The position numbers and the translations under genes are program-made. From NCBI GenBank assembly GCA_024516035.1, contig JAMCCL010000078.1, positions 1 through 64,000 of the forward strand: 64,000 nucleotides of DNA, in the 5' to 3' direction. Shown here in pieces: positions 22,338 through 33,589 of the stretch. Under the pieces are notes generated by a model, which was given only the letters and a program-made list of their open reading frames with translations, was not told the DNA's origin and made no database searches. Origin of the DNA: Bactericera cockerelli. Taxonomy: Eukaryota; Arthropoda; Insecta; Hemiptera; Triozidae. The first letter of the stretch is position 1; each line of letters opens with the position of its first letter.

Positions 22338-22873
22338 CCCCCAAAAACACCACTTCGTGGTTAAAAAAAGAAGAACGCCTCACTCAAAGAATGATTATAA
22401 TTAGCTAAAAATAAATGATATCAAATTGAGAACACCTTGTCCCCTCTCTTTCTATATCTCTGCACTCCTCTCTGAATTTATTCCTCTTATGTTTAGCTTT
22501 ATTTATCCTTTCTAGGGGTCATCCCAAACTCTATTTCTCTTTAAATTTACTTGTTGCACGGCAATAAAAAATGGCGGTCGCGGTGTAATTTTCTGGATTC
22601 AAATCAAATAACTTCAGAAAAATCATACTCCGACCGCCATTTTTTATTGCCGTGCAACAAGTAAATTTAAAGAGAAATAGAGTTTGGGATGACCCCTAGA
22701 AAGGATAAATAAAGCTAAACATAAGAGGAATAAATTCAGAGAGGAGTGCAGAGATATAGAAAGAGAGGGGACAAGGTGTTCTCAATTTGATATCATTTAT
22801 TTTTAGCTAATTATAATCATTCTTTGAGTGAGGCGTTCTTCTTTTTTTAACCACGAAGTGGTGTTTTTGGGGG
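22338..22873. mobile_element. Foldback element with perfect 243-bp arms
   Basis: Left arm 22338-22580 and right arm 22631-22873 are the same length. By eye they are identical in inverted orientation, separated by a 50-bp loop. The ends read CCCCCAAAAACACCACTTCG, nearly the ends of the foldback at 60799. No ORF lies in it. A transcript crossing it would fold into a 243-bp duplex. Confidence 0.9.
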
Positions 22874-23712
22874 TAAGGTTATAAGATATGGGTTGTTTAT
22901 TTCATCAAAGCAGATGCATGGCTATTGTTTCTAAATAAGCCATTACACAGGGTATTGAATCGATTGATCTCTATTGTATAAGGCCTAACAATCTGACACC
23001 CCCCATATAAGGTTGACAAAACAAAAGTCAAGATCATGTGTCCATGTCCACTAATAAGGAAGGTGTTATTGTCTCGCCACCCACTTATGACACTTATTGT
23101 CCTGGAAAGATATAATTTATTGTTTCGTACACCCTAATGTCGTGAGATAAATACTTAGACTAGTAGCTATGAATAGGTCTCAATGGTCTGGTTGTCCTAG
23201 CTCCAAACGATTCTATAAATAAACAAGAACTGATTTGCTGTAAACAATTAGTTGAGGTACTTGTTCATTTGTATATGAATGGGTATTTGAGCAAATGAGC
23301 ACGCTCGTTTGTTTTCGCATGGAAAACAAAAACTCTTTTTGCTAGATTCAGAATTTAAAGGCTCCTGTTGATTTCCTATTAGGATTTGGCATGGAATATT
23401 TCGCTCATTTCTTTTGGTGACATTGCAATTCTAGCAAGCGAAAATTTAAGTTACCTAAAAAAAATTTACCTTTGAATGGGCCGCACTTTTTTGTCTGACT
23501 GCACTACATCTCTGAGATTCACAATCTCAGAGATGTAAAAACTGAAATTTTGGAACACATTATTTTCACAATTGAGGAATTAATAAGATTTAAAAAGCTC
23601 CTGCTCTAAAACCAAGATATAGTCATTTTCCCACCTTCTTTTCTCTTCGTTAGACAAGTATAAAAGACCGACTAGTCACTCGACCGACTCTGAGCAGGAA
23701 GGTCTCGAGTCT
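22874..23712. other. No gene recognised; short perfect hairpin
   Basis: A 14-bp inverted repeat ACATCTCTGAGATT/AATCTCAGAGATGT with a 3-base loop lies at 23506-23536. The rest is AT-rich without recognisable features. Confidence 0.5.
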
Positions 23713-23853
23713 AAGGGCGGAATTAATAGAAGACGTTTTTGTAAAACCTCTGTGGCGCTAAGTCACGGATTGCGTACTATGTAAGATAGGGAACCGACGC
23801 TTAGCAATGACTTGTGATTTAGAATTTGTCTATTATTTTCGCCCTAAGTCAAG
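23713..23853. mobile_element. MITE with GGGCGGAATTAATAGA ends, copy 1
   Basis: It starts AGGGCGGAATTAATAGA and ends GTCTATTATTTTCGCCCT. The interior matches the pair at 37818-38104 (CTCTGTGGCGCTAAGTCACG, GATTGCGTACT.TGTAAGAT). Flanking TAs fit a TA target. At about 140 bp it encodes nothing. Confidence 0.75.
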
Positions 23854-24345
23854 TCAAAATTATTATCTTTTTTTTTTGGTGAACGACCATGGTGACAAAA
23901 ATTTGTATTTACCCAATTAAATTCCTATTGAGGTAAACATTCTCTGGGGGTCACCAGGTATCACAAGCATGTGAGTAGAAAAGTAAATTGTGAGAGGGAG
24001 AAGAGAGAGGACGGAGAGAACTTTTAGTACCAGACTACCTTAACTAGAAATAACTTGGATATAAAAGTTGAAGTAACGGTACATTTGTGGAAGGCAGGCG
24101 AATTCGATTTTAGAGACCGTACTTAACTGCTTAACTCCCCGTCAAACACCTCTAATTATATGCACTCTCTTACATACATAACATAGACATATGATAGTAC
24201 ATTTCGTTTAACTAAGTAACTTCTTCTTTCACTCTGCCTTTTGCCAAACTTTCTTCAGGTCAGTTTTTTTATTATTTAATATTTTAATATTACTATTGTG
24301 ACAAACTAGGATGGTACAATTTCAAGAAAAGCGGCGATGTTCCTA
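23854..24345. other. No gene recognised
   Basis: Low-complexity and AT-rich, with a short GAGAGGGAGAAGAGAGAGGA stretch near 23990. Confidence 0.35.
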
Positions 24346-24349
24346 TCGG

Positions 24350-24480
24350 GTTGAGGGAAATTCCATAACCTGCTGCTCTGAGTTCATGTGTTGTAGTTCG
24401 CCCATCCCGTCGTATGCCTCCCCTCTGATGGGCGAGAAGTGACACAATACTTATCATTTAGATGCTGAGTCAACATGAGC
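24350..24480 (-). mobile_element. Family G SINE, 3' half
   Basis: On the minus strand: GTTGACTCAGCATCTAAATG, TTCTCGCCCATCAGAGGGGA, GGCATACGACGGGATGGGCG. These match the middle of the full copy at 27225. The head is absent. Confidence 0.6.
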
Positions 24481-24519
24481 GCACCGGAAGGCATCCCGTA
24501 CAAACAAATGTAACCAAAT

Positions 24520-24625
24520 TTTGCATATATTTTTTTTTGTCGGCTCTCGGGTTCGAAACCCAACTATCCAGACTCGTATCCTGGAAGTCGATGGTTCGAC
24601 TTCTCGCCCAGATGTATGGTAACAC
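24520..24625 (+). mobile_element. tRNA-like SINE scraps
   Basis: CGGGTTCGAAACCC is followed by GACTCGTATCCTGGAAGTCG and ATGGTTCGACTTC, a family C-like anticodon arm and box B. Two box B motifs about 50 bp apart suggest two merged copies. Confidence 0.4.
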
Positions 24626-24765
24626 ATTTATGTATAAGTACCTAATTGTTACATTTGTTACAACACTCTTGTCATAAAATACTAAAATAAATCATTACAA
24701 TTTTAAAAAATACCGTAAAAATGTAAATTATTAATGCTTGATTTTTTTTTCTTTTTTTTACTTTA

Positions 24766-24945
24766 GTCTGTGGCTCAGTGGTTAAGAGCATGGGTTACTG
24801 ACCCGGAGGTTGCAGGTTCGAATCCCGGCCGGAGCGGAAATTTCTGACCGAAATTTTCCGTTTCCGGAATGGCATGGATGTAAAAGTAAAGTGCCCTGAA
24901 GTAATGCGAAAGCGGTTGCGGGGCACAACTACCTTTTAAAAAATA
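24766..24945 (+). mobile_element. Family D SINE, full length
   Basis: A well-formed tRNA-like head: box A GTGGCTCAGTGGTTAAGAGC, an anticodon arm GGGTTACTGACCC, box B AGGTTCGAATCCC. The body has CCGTTTCCGGAATGGCATGG and AAAGTGCCCTGAAGTAATGC. A diverged copy lies on the minus strand at 39688. Confidence 0.75.
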
Positions 24946-25159
24946 AAATAAAAATATCACGGTGCTGATGGTTAAAACATTGTTCTATTAATCTTTTATT
25001 ACATAATACTGAAAGACAAAGCTTTAGGTTGTGGATTAATAGATAAATAAACCTACAGAGAGTAGGGTCTTCTAGACGGTGGAATTATTGGAAAAAATCA
25101 TGAACAACACCTTCATTAATAATATGAGTGTTTTCTTCTAGTCTAAAGAGTTCTAGTGT

Positions 25160-25313
25160 CTAGAGTCAATTTTCCCAGCCCAAAGTAGGCTGGGTGAGGT
25201 GAATGAGGATAGCAGGTTTGTAGGTTTAGAACGAATAGAGGGTAAGGTTAAGCAAAATAATAATAATAATTATACTATAATACGTAATAATAATAATAAT
25301 AATAATAATAATG
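25160..25313 (+). repeat. E/F SINE body fragment followed by an (AAT)n microsatellite
   Basis: TTCCCAGCCCAAAGTAGGCT, GGGTGAGGTGAATGAGGATA and GAACGAATAGAGGGTAAGG are E/F body landmarks. The (AAT)n run from 25255 to 25313 is interrupted once. Confidence 0.6.
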
Positions 25314-26140
25314 TTCTAAGGTCACAATTAATGTGTTATAAAGACCCTTTCATATTTCAGCTGGTGGGATTGAAAAGCAAATTTCAGCTCTTTATAAATC
25401 ACAAGACTAGTCAGGTGAAGTAATCACTAAGTAAAATTAAGGCTTTTGATCAAAAGACAAATAATAAAGTAATGTTAAACCAAATAAAGGAAAATAACAA
25501 TAAAACCGGCGACTAATAAATTTCAAAAACACCAGAGATTGTACTTGTTTCCTACAAGAGTGAGAAGAAAAAAAACATACGCAGAGCTGCTATGAAACTC
25601 TTAGGTTAAAAAACTACCAAAACTACAGAAACCACAGAAGATTCGTTCTCCGAATGCCCTATATGAGACCTAAAACCCACAGGATAGTAATTACTTACTT
25701 AAATAATCCGTCTACACCGCATTCCAATCCAATAGAGGAAAATCCACAACACACCACCAAGGTTGAATTAAACTCAAAGGATAAACAAATACCCTAAAAA
25801 TAAAAACAATGAAAAAACTTGTAAAAATCGCGTTGTAAATTCACACTAACACTGAGATAACTGAAAAGTTGGATTTTTTTTTAATTTTTTTTTGGTAAAA
25901 AATATTTACAGTTACTTCCGACGTAAACAAAAAACACCGGTCGCCATTTTAGTTGCACCAGGTAGAGAGGAGATCTAACTGAACCACTATATGCGGAGAG
26001 CCGAGAGCAGAACGCGAGAACAGGTGAGAGTGGTGAATCAGAGGTATCCAGGTAGGCAATGCGGTGGAGGGGAGAGCAGTCATTGGAGATGTTGGCAGTG
26101 GCGACGGTGCAATACGGACAAGGGAGGAGGAGAATAGCAA
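25314..26140. other. No gene recognised
   Basis: AT-rich up to about 25930, then a GC-richer purine-rich stretch (GGCGACGGTGCAATACGGAC) leading into the minisatellite. Both strands have chance ORFs in that purine-rich part. Confidence 0.4.
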
Positions 26141-26144
26141 TACA

Positions 26145-26742
26145 GACGAACCTGGATATACAGGACTTGTGTATGCAGGAAACCTACATAAACAAGACTT
26201 GTGTAAGCTGGAAACCTGGATACATAGGACTTGTGTAAGCGAGAAAACTGGATAAACAGGGCTTGTGTGAGCGGGAAACCTACATAAACAGGACTTGTGT
26301 AAGACCTACATAAACAGAACTTGTGTAAGAAGGAAACCTACATATACAGGACTTGTGTAAGCGGGAAACCTGGATATACAGGACTTGTGTGAGCGGGAAA
26401 TCTGGATAAACAGGACTTGTGTAAGCAGGAAACTTGGATAAACAGGACTTGTGTAAGCGGGAAACCTGGATAAACAGGACTTGTGTAAGCGGGAAACCTG
26501 GATAAACAGGACTTGTGTAAGCGGGAAACCTGCATAAACAAGACTTGTGTAAGCAGGAAACCTGGATAAACAGGACTTGTGTGAGCGGGAAACCTACATA
26601 AACAGGACTTGTGTAAGACCTACATAAACAGAACTTGTGTAAGAAGGAAACCTACACATACAGGACTTGTGTAAGCGGGAAACCTTAATAAACAGGACTT
26701 GTGTAAGCAGTAAACCTGGATAAACAGGACTTGTGTAAAGTT
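26145..26742. repeat. 32-bp minisatellite, about 18 copies, with higher-order structure
   Basis: The unit reads AACCTGGATAAACAGGACTT then GTGTAAGCGGGA. A variant block with a shortened unit (GTGTAAGACCTACATAAACA) starts at 26269 and again at 26583. So a roughly 314-bp block of about ten units was itself duplicated. The open frames over the array come from its regular composition. Confidence 0.9.
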
Positions 26743-26887
26743 TTTTTTTCTTTTTTCAAAATACATCTCAGGATGAACAAGATAACTCGATATGTAGCAG
26801 TTGACTATCTATGTAACAATGTCGGAAGATGATCAGGAACAGCTGATTCTGCTAATCTCATGGAGCTCAAATAATGGATTGAAAATT

Positions 26888-26985
26888 GAACTATCTCCGG
26901 TAGCTTGATTATTAAGGCAACGGATTGGACTCGTGACCTGGAGTTCAAGTCCCAAGCATGGCAAGTTTTTAAACAAACATGAGTA
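26888..26985 (+). mobile_element. Family C tRNA-like SINE
   Basis: CTCCGGTAGCTTGATTATTA, AGGCAACGGATTGGACTCGT and GACCTGGAGTTCAAGTCCC keep the order box A, anticodon arm, box B. The tail (GAGTAATTGTGACTC) is short. Confidence 0.55.
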
Positions 26986-27221
26986 ATTGTGACTCTCTTC
27001 AATAACATAAAATCTCTTGAATAACATAAAATTATTTTTTTAAATAGTAGTATATATAATAATAAGGCATTTTTATTTGGCTTTTAAGACTACTCTACCC
27101 GCTGATACATATCGAGTTATCTTGTACTTCCTGAGATGTATATTATTTGGCTTCTAAGATTACTAAGATAAATCTCTTTAAAAATATTACAGTTATTTGG
27201 CAGAAGGGCGGACAGTTTGTA

Positions 27222-27500
27222 AGCACACGATTAGCTCAATGGTTAACCACTCGCTTGCCATGCGGAAGGTCCCGTGTTCGATTCCCCGTGCCGACAACAA
27301 TTTGTATTCTTAATTTGACTGCAGTTATTTGTAAGGGATACCTTCCGGTGAGCTCATGTTGACCCAGCAACTAAATGGGAATCATTTTTTTCACTTTTCG
27401 CCCATCAGAGGGGAGGCGAGGCATACTAGGGAATGAGCAAGCTACAACACAGATCACAAGTAGGTCCTGTTTCATGGCTACGGAATAAAAAACGGGCTGT
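27222..27500 (+). mobile_element. Family G SINE (tRNA-Gly-like), full length
   Basis: The head GCACACGATTAGCTCAATGG, with TTAACCACTCGCTTGCCATG, CGGAAGGTCCC and GTGTTCGATTCCCCGTGCCG, follows tRNA-Gly(GCC), with GCC in the anticodon position. The body has GAGCTCATGTTGACCCAGCA and TCGCCCATCAGAGGGGAGGC. It ends CTGTTTCATGGCTACGGAAT. This copy gives the extent of the family; others here are shortened. Confidence 0.75.
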
Positions 27501-27764
27501 GAGACACTCATGTCATCTTTTTCTTTTCTTTTTTAATCATCTTTGAGCCCCGCTCTATCTTCATTATTTTATCTTTCACTATGGTTTGTAACCAACTATA
27601 CCCAGTTACCTAGAGCTGTCTCATAGAGATAAATATTCATCTTCATTGTTTCCCGAATTTACTTAATTTTTCAATTTTCACAGTTATATTTGCGGAAGTG
27701 CAATTTGTAAAGCATAAGGAAAAAAAAGATAAAGAGCTAGTCATTTGTGTGACTATGGAAGTAT

Positions 27765-27785
27765 CATCATCATCATCATCATCAT
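27765..27785. repeat. (ATC)n microsatellite
   Basis: Seven uninterrupted trinucleotide repeats, followed by ATAGGGTGGCGTCATCGTGA. The reverse complement of that phrase occurs near 54600, so a dispersed repeat may include both. Confidence 0.6.
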
Positions 27786-28230
27786 AGGGTGGCGTCATCG
27801 TGAACGATGGTAAGTATGTATACAAAAAATTAAAAATGTATGTATACAAATTTTTATATAATGTGGCTTAGGATGGGTGCTTGTACACAAAAAATTAAAA
27901 ATAAAACAAATGATCTATTATTATTATAAAATAAAATTAGTGGGTAGCAGCGACACATTTTTTTTGCCGAACACAATTTTGTTTCAAATCCTGGATTCAG
28001 AAAACCACAAGGATAAAAATTGATAGAACACGATTTCAAAACTAATTACAGTAAATCCGAGATTCAACCAAACCGGGGTTTTGTCATTGGTTCATAGAAC
28101 CGGGCACTAATGTGATAGTACAAAGTTTTCGGTGTACACCGGAACTTAAGAGTTCTGGGATTTCTATGAACGACTGATAATTTAGTAATTATGCAATGTG
28201 CAACACAAATAATACGTAATGTGAAACTTA

Positions 28231-28620
28231 ACGCACGGTTAGCTCAGTGGTAAAAATAAAGCGGTTTTTTTTTATGTGAACGAAGCTAACCGAAGCTGAC
28301 CTGGTCACTGAAATTCACTTTTTTTATCTGACCGGACCGAAAAATCCTGACCAGAGTGGACCGGCTCGTTCGTTCGGTCATGGCGTTTGGTTCAGTGAGA
28401 AGAAGAAGAAGTAGATGATTTCAAATGCAAAATGTAAACAAACACCGATATCTTTAATGTAAACAAACCAGAGTTTTCAAAAATCACTTTTTTTTATTCT
28501 TCAAATTTTGGTTGACCAGAGCTGACTTTTCGGTCTCGTTCAGGCTTTTCGTTCAATTAAAAAAAAACCGCTTATACTCGTATTACCATGCGGAGGGTCT
28601 CAGGTTTGAAGTCAAGAGCA
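28231..28620 (+). mobile_element. Family G SINE head split by an insertion
   Basis: The first part, GCACGGTTAGCTCAGTGG (box A side), ends at 28258. The second, ACCATGCGGAGGGTCTCAGG (anticodon arm and diverged box B), resumes after 28573. Together they align with the head at 27222. The interruption is a separate element. Confidence 0.65.
28259..28573. mobile_element. 315-bp MITE-like insertion with AAGCGGTTTTTTTTT ends
   Basis: The ends are inverted copies (AAGCGGTTTTTTTTT on the left, AAAAAAAACCGCTT on the right). The insertion is flanked by ATA on both sides. The interior has paired GACCAGAG.TGAC and CTCGTTC motifs, and no ORF. It sits between box A and box B of a tRNA-like SINE. Confidence 0.6.
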
Positions 28621-28669
28621 GACAAAATAGTTGTATTAATTATTTGGGGGTTCAACGTAGCTATCAGTA

Positions 28670-28885
28670 TCAGTATAAAAAACTTTCAAATGCATGGTGA
28701 TATCATGTCGTGGGTTTTACCCGCCATTCGCTGGAAACTCACAAACCAGCTACTCAAATTCACCTCTACCAGCCTGAGTGAGGCCGGGAATAGCCAGCAT
28801 CGTGAGGACCAGGTTTCGAATTTGAATGGTCACCTATCCATGTCATAACCTTGCTGAACGTTGCTTAACTTCTCGGTTTACTTAA
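28670..28885 (-). mobile_element. Family F (5S-headed) SINE
   Basis: On the minus strand: GAGAAGTTAAGCAACGTTCA, GGTTATGACATGGATAGGTG (5S box A and box C region), then the body GATGCTGGCTATTCCCGGCC and GCGAATGGCGGGTAAAACCC. The 5S part starts within the molecule. Confidence 0.7.
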
Positions 28886-29197
28886 CTTAAAAAACTCGGT
28901 TTAATTTTTATTCTATGCATTTGTGAAGTGTTTTTCCGTTTAATTAGCAGTCGACAGAATGGCAGATTAGGGTGAGTGTAATTAAGGTTTTCTTTGACAT
29001 AGATTAAGTAACTTTTTTTAGTGCATAGGCATCTCATTGTCGATCAAGAAAAGAAAATCTGAGTTTTCATTTCTTGAAAGATTCGATATCAATAACAGAA
29101 AAAAAAGTCATCAGAAGATTTAAAATCACTTCTCCATCTCTTACAAAGCGAATTTATTCAACAGTATACCTAGAAACCGAATTTTTGCACTGGACAC

Positions 29198-29203
29198 TTT
29201 ATT
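29198..29203 (-). terminator. Poly(A) signal for NDUFAF6
   Basis: AATAAA on the minus strand, about 66 bp after the NDUFAF6 stop codon. It is the nearest canonical signal, and the spacing suits a short 3' UTR. Confidence 0.6.
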
Positions 29204-29269
29204 TAAAATGAACCACCACTACCTCTGTGGTTACCTCAATTATCTCTCTCTATTGTTCCTACTTACCTA

Positions 29270-32200
29270 TCAGTAAATTCTCTTCACTTTCGTCCACCAG
29301 AGCTTCAAGGGCAGAAATCCGTCCTTGAGTCTGAGCTGGGGATGAAAGAGGTCGAAGTCTGATCGACGCAATCGTTCCAAGTAGGACTGAACAGGCACGG
29401 CCGGGAGACACAGGGGCAGAACCAAGGGGGGGAGTTTGGGCTTCAGGGATCGAGCCTGAAATTTTTAAGAAAAAAATACGATATAAATCTTTTTTTATAA
29501 ATAGAAAGCTGAAGTTTGTGCTAAAGTTAAATAATAGATCTTTTAAAATTTGTATCACAAGAAGTTTTAAGTTTACACTTAACCTGCCTGGATCCCGCGG
29601 TATTGGGCCGGCCCCAAAAGTTGGTTATACTAAAGAATAAACATTATATAACTTGAATTATCTTTTCAAATTCTTCAGTACAAATTTCAGCTTTCTATTG
29701 TTTGGTGTTTGAAGCCAATTTTGTGCATTAGGCAAAAGTGAAATTGGCAGGCAAAAGTGAAATTGGCCGCCACCATTTTCAAACGGTAAATGGCTAAGAG
29801 ATGACACCTGCTCAAAGTGTTTGAACTTAAATGGACTTTTAAAAAATACATCGCAAAAGGGGAGTTCCCATTTTTTATATTATTATTATTATTATTATTA
29901 ATGAACTTCCCCCCCCCCCTGGCTCCGACATGAGGGCCGGCTCGAAAAATTGGCCTCACTCTCAAAGACGTTTTTATTACCCCGGTTCACCGTGCAAAAT
30001 TTCAATTTCCTTAGGTAGCTCTTCCAAAAATATTCAGGGATTTGTAGACTTTTGCCCCACCCTGTATGAAACACTTTTATTCATACTCTGTATGAAACAC
30101 TTTTATTCATACTTTATCTCTGGAACAGTAACAACTAGAAAGCTGAAATTTGGTATTAAAATTCCCTTTGTCGTGTGATGGTGCCATAAAGTATTTGAGT
30201 AGTCAGGCATGACCAAAAGATAGAAGAATCATGGAAATCTTCTCAGAGGGAATTCTGGATCTTGTTTTATATATTTTAATACAATCTTGTTTCAAGATTA
30301 AATACTTTGGAGTAGACGATATTCTTTATTTTTAGAACAGATAAAAAGTGCCTTTTTATTTACAAGGTACCCAAGTCGCATGCCGTGTTTCCTCTTTGAT
30401 TTTTTTTTTTTTAAACTAAAGACATTGTGTTTACCTTATCTAAATGTATTTTAGCAGAGCTGGCTATCTGGAAGACCGCGTCTCTTGTTTGTTTGCTGGT
30501 ATCTTGACGTATCAGCATTTCCTGAGATACCTAAGATATCATACAAAGTAAAATTATTAAAACAAAACACAATCAAGAGTGGTGCTAATGCTAAAGCCTG
30601 CGGTATTCTCTTCCAAAAGGTTTATTACAAGAGTCATGTCCCAAACAGACCTTACTAAAATTTGCCATGCTTGATCTAAGAGATACAAACCAGCTGCTTT
30701 AACAATTAAAATAGATACTAATGCCAGTACAGAACAAGAATATGAACTAATTAAAATTACTTCTGAAAAATAGAAAGGATACAAGATAACAAAATTTCTC
30801 AGAAATTATTGACACGCAGATAGTCTAAAAAATAGCAGTTGTGAATTAAGTAAAATTGAAACTTTCTTATGTGAGTTCTTTCTGCAATCTAATAGGTACC
30901 CCTCAGGCCCATAATTATTTGTAAACATCTCACTCCCATTTCAAGTTTTTCTCAAAAAATACATACCTTGTATAGAGAAGAAAATTACCTTGTGGGCTGC
31001 AAGAATATCAACTGGCAGTGGAGAGGAGCGTGGAACATAAGGTACACTACGAAGAATATTGGTTATTCCTTGAGCTTTGCCTATGTGGGACAATGCATGG
31101 TCTGCTTGAATATCGGAGATACCTGTTTGAAGAAGGGAAGAAATTTCAATTAGCTTGCTCAAATCTTAAGTTTTTTTTACTATTAGCAAGGGACAGCCAA
31201 ACCGGGAACCACATGAAAGGTTTCAGTTCCAATTGTTTTCCTTCAGGTAAAATATTTCACAGAAGTTGCAAAAGGGAACAATGAGGATACTTGAATCAAG
31301 GTGATAACTTAGGACTCAGTACAGTAGAGGTTTTATGAAGCATTTTTTTTATACATATATCTCCTTGTAGCTGGATGAGCGAAAGTTTTGGCCTTTTTTG
31401 ACACCATTTGTGGTACCCTAAGGACTCTCATATTGTCTCATTAATGAGAAAATTTTAACAATAGATGGATAAATCACTGTTTTTGTTTAATCCCAAATAT
31501 CAGTCATGATTTGGAAACTTGACCACTAATACAGATATTAAAAGACATATATATATTTTAATTTATGTTAATCCAATGAAATGTTGAAATAAAAATTTAA
31601 AAATAATGTACAATACAACTCAATTTTGGGTAATAGTATTAACTTATAAACTCTTCTTGAATTTTTTTTATCCTCTAATGTAGTGTATTCTCTTTTAAAA
31701 TCAGAAGACTTCTAATTATAATTGAGTGTGGTTTTTTTGACAATGGTGTTATGAAATAAAAATAAACCAGAAATTTATAAAACAAAAAAATATAATCACT
31801 TTAAAATATTGCTTGGAACTGATTTTTTTTTTTTTTTTTGATATTGGAAAAATAAAATAAAAAATCTTACTGACAAAGACCCAAGTCGAGAATGTTGAGA
31901 GAGTTGTAGACTTTACCTGCTACTTGTAATTGCAGATAAAAAATGCATGATACAACATTTTCAGAATGAGCTTCTAGTTCTTCAATATTGAGGAATCTTT
32001 TATTCTTCAACAGGGAAAAGCGAGATGTCACTAGTCTCCTTAAATTTCTTTTTGATAGTTTTTCAACCTGGAAGAGCCAATAATTATACACATAATTAGA
32101 CAAAAAAAATTCACAGAATGTTTTTCATTGTCAAAACACAATATGGAAAACCAAAAAGTTGACATTAAAAATAAAATTATAGTGTATTCTATTTCATAAA

Positions 32201-33589
32201 AAAAATAGCTTTTTACCCATTATATTCTGTACTCAATACAATGATTCCCCCAATATTTGCTTCAAGTTCAAAAAAATTTACACCAAAGATCAATGGAAAC
32301 CATTTGATTTGGATGCTTTTATAGGTCAGCTGTAAATATAAGGTTATATAATTATTATTTACTTTTAAATAAATTTCATGTAATTATATATATAAATAAT
32401 GACAGTGGACTAGATTAGGTTAGGTTATTTATTTTAAGTTATTAGGTATTAAGTTTATGTTGCATTTTGCTGGAAACAAAGTTCGCACTCAACAGATACA
32501 CTATACACTTACTACTCACCTTATTCAATTCCTGTATAACAGGGTGGGCAGGAACATTGGCAGTGTACAGTTTATCAATGGCATCATTCCAGAACTGAAG
32601 CCTTGCTTGCCCAATACTGATATCACTGACATTATCCTGAATTCTCGCAATTTCTATGTTGAAAGCTCTTATCACAAATGAAGCATTCTGATAGACTTTT
32701 GGGAGTAATAAAGTACACAGGAAATTTTCATGGTCAAATTTTCTATAAAAAAAAAGGAAATGAATCATACTCATTGTGTAGAATCAAAAAATAATGGGGC
32801 CATTTGGTTGTTGAGGACTGGATGTCATAGATCATTCTGTGGATTATAACAAATCCCCAAAGGTTTTGACAGTGTTGATATGGTCTGTATTTTGTATGTT
32901 CAAATTGATGTATTCAAATCTTGCTGGAGTCTTTTTACACTAACTACCTACAATGTGAAATTCCCAAATATTAAATTGCAGAAAAAAGAGACATAATATC
33001 TGTCTCATGACTCCACAGTCCAGTTTTTCTTGACTTGATGCTGATGCACTGTATAATTTATCCTGCTGATAATGTGATATGATTGATAATACCTACATCA
33101 TGTATTCTACTGTTCATGGTGAAGATATCTTGAGTTCAATCCCAGGTTGGATGGAACAAGAAAATTCTGTTACCTACATGTGACAAGTGAGGCCAGCATT
33201 TCTGGCCCAACCCAGGCTGGATGAGGTTAATGTGCGTAGCTGACAGTAAAATATTTATTAAATAAAGGGTAAACTCAAAAACAGGACATTAAACCCAAAT
33301 AGAATCAAAACTGATCACAATAGATTTCATTAGGTTGCAGTGTTGATTGTATGATGTAAGGATTGTATGGAGTTTCCACTGAAACCCTACAATCAGGTCA
33401 GATGATGATAACACATAATATAATGTATTTATCTTACACCGAGTAAAACTGAGTGACTTACCTCACTAGCTGAATGCAGTACTGTAGATCAGACCCAGAC
33501 GCAACTGCTCTGGATGATGAGTTGCTCCTCCACTGAAGAGTGGTCTTGAATAATGTGTTTTGAAATCGTAGAAGTCTTCTAACACTCAT
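29270..33589 (-). CDS. NDUFAF6: NADH dehydrogenase (complex I) assembly factor 6, six coding exons
   Basis: Coding exons on the minus strand, in order: 33589-33462, 32742-32520, 32067-31917, 31122-30989, 30530-30435, 29455-29270. Every intron is GT..AG, all phases agree, and the sum is 918 nt (305 residues plus TGA); human NDUFAF6 is slightly longer. The start MSVRRLLRFQ is basic and Ser/Thr-rich, as expected for a mitochondrial presequence. Family motifs follow: YCIQLVRKFDHENFLCTLLL, IGQARLQFWNDAIDKLY, NIEELEAHSENV, ADHALSHIGKAQGI, and the C-terminal SDFDLFHPQL. The family is related to squalene/phytoene synthases but works in building complex I in mitochondria. An AG acceptor lies just before the ATG, so a 5' non-coding exon is likely. 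Intron 1 carries an old E SINE. The gene is divergent from PSMD3. Confidence 0.95.
29590..30160. repeat. Inverted and direct repeat pair in the last NDUFAF6 intron
   Basis: CAAATTTCAGCTTTCTA at 29682 is inverted as TAGAAAGCTGAAATTTG at about 30138. GGGCCGGCCCCAAAAGTTGG at 29604 has a looser copy, AGGGCCGGCTCGAAAAATTGG, at about 29934. This looks like an unnamed repeat inside the 979-bp intron. A 26-bp tandem duplication (TGTATGAAACACTTTTATTC) lies at 30063-30112. Confidence 0.45.
33105..33380 (+). mobile_element. Family E SINE, old copy in NDUFAF6 intron 1
   Basis: Box B-like GAGTTCAATCCCAGG, then GTGAGGCCAGCATTTCTGGC, CCAACCCAGGCTGGATGAGG and a 3' GGTTGCAGTGTTGATTGTA. Substitutions are spread throughout, so the insertion is old and is opposite in orientation to the host gene. 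Confidence 0.7.

Noticed and set aside
24766..24840. tRNA gene with good boxes A and B (family D head)
   Set aside because: It is followed by a repeat body that also occurs at 39688, so it is a SINE head.
26145..26742. CRISPR-like array
   Set aside because: Units are head-to-tail with no unique spacers, in a eukaryotic context. It is a minisatellite.
27222..27300. tRNA-Gly gene
   Set aside because: Box A, a GCC anticodon-like loop and box B are present, but stem pairing is imperfect and a SINE body and tail follow. Other copies share these.
30557..30784. Minus-strand ORF in the NDUFAF6 region as an exon
   Set aside because: The exon chain is complete without it and its sequence does not match the family.
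31867..31916. Longer NDUFAF6 exon 3 ending at 31871
   Set aside because: That donor gives the wrong phase for the next exon and adds residues absent from the family. The donor at 31916 gives matching phase.
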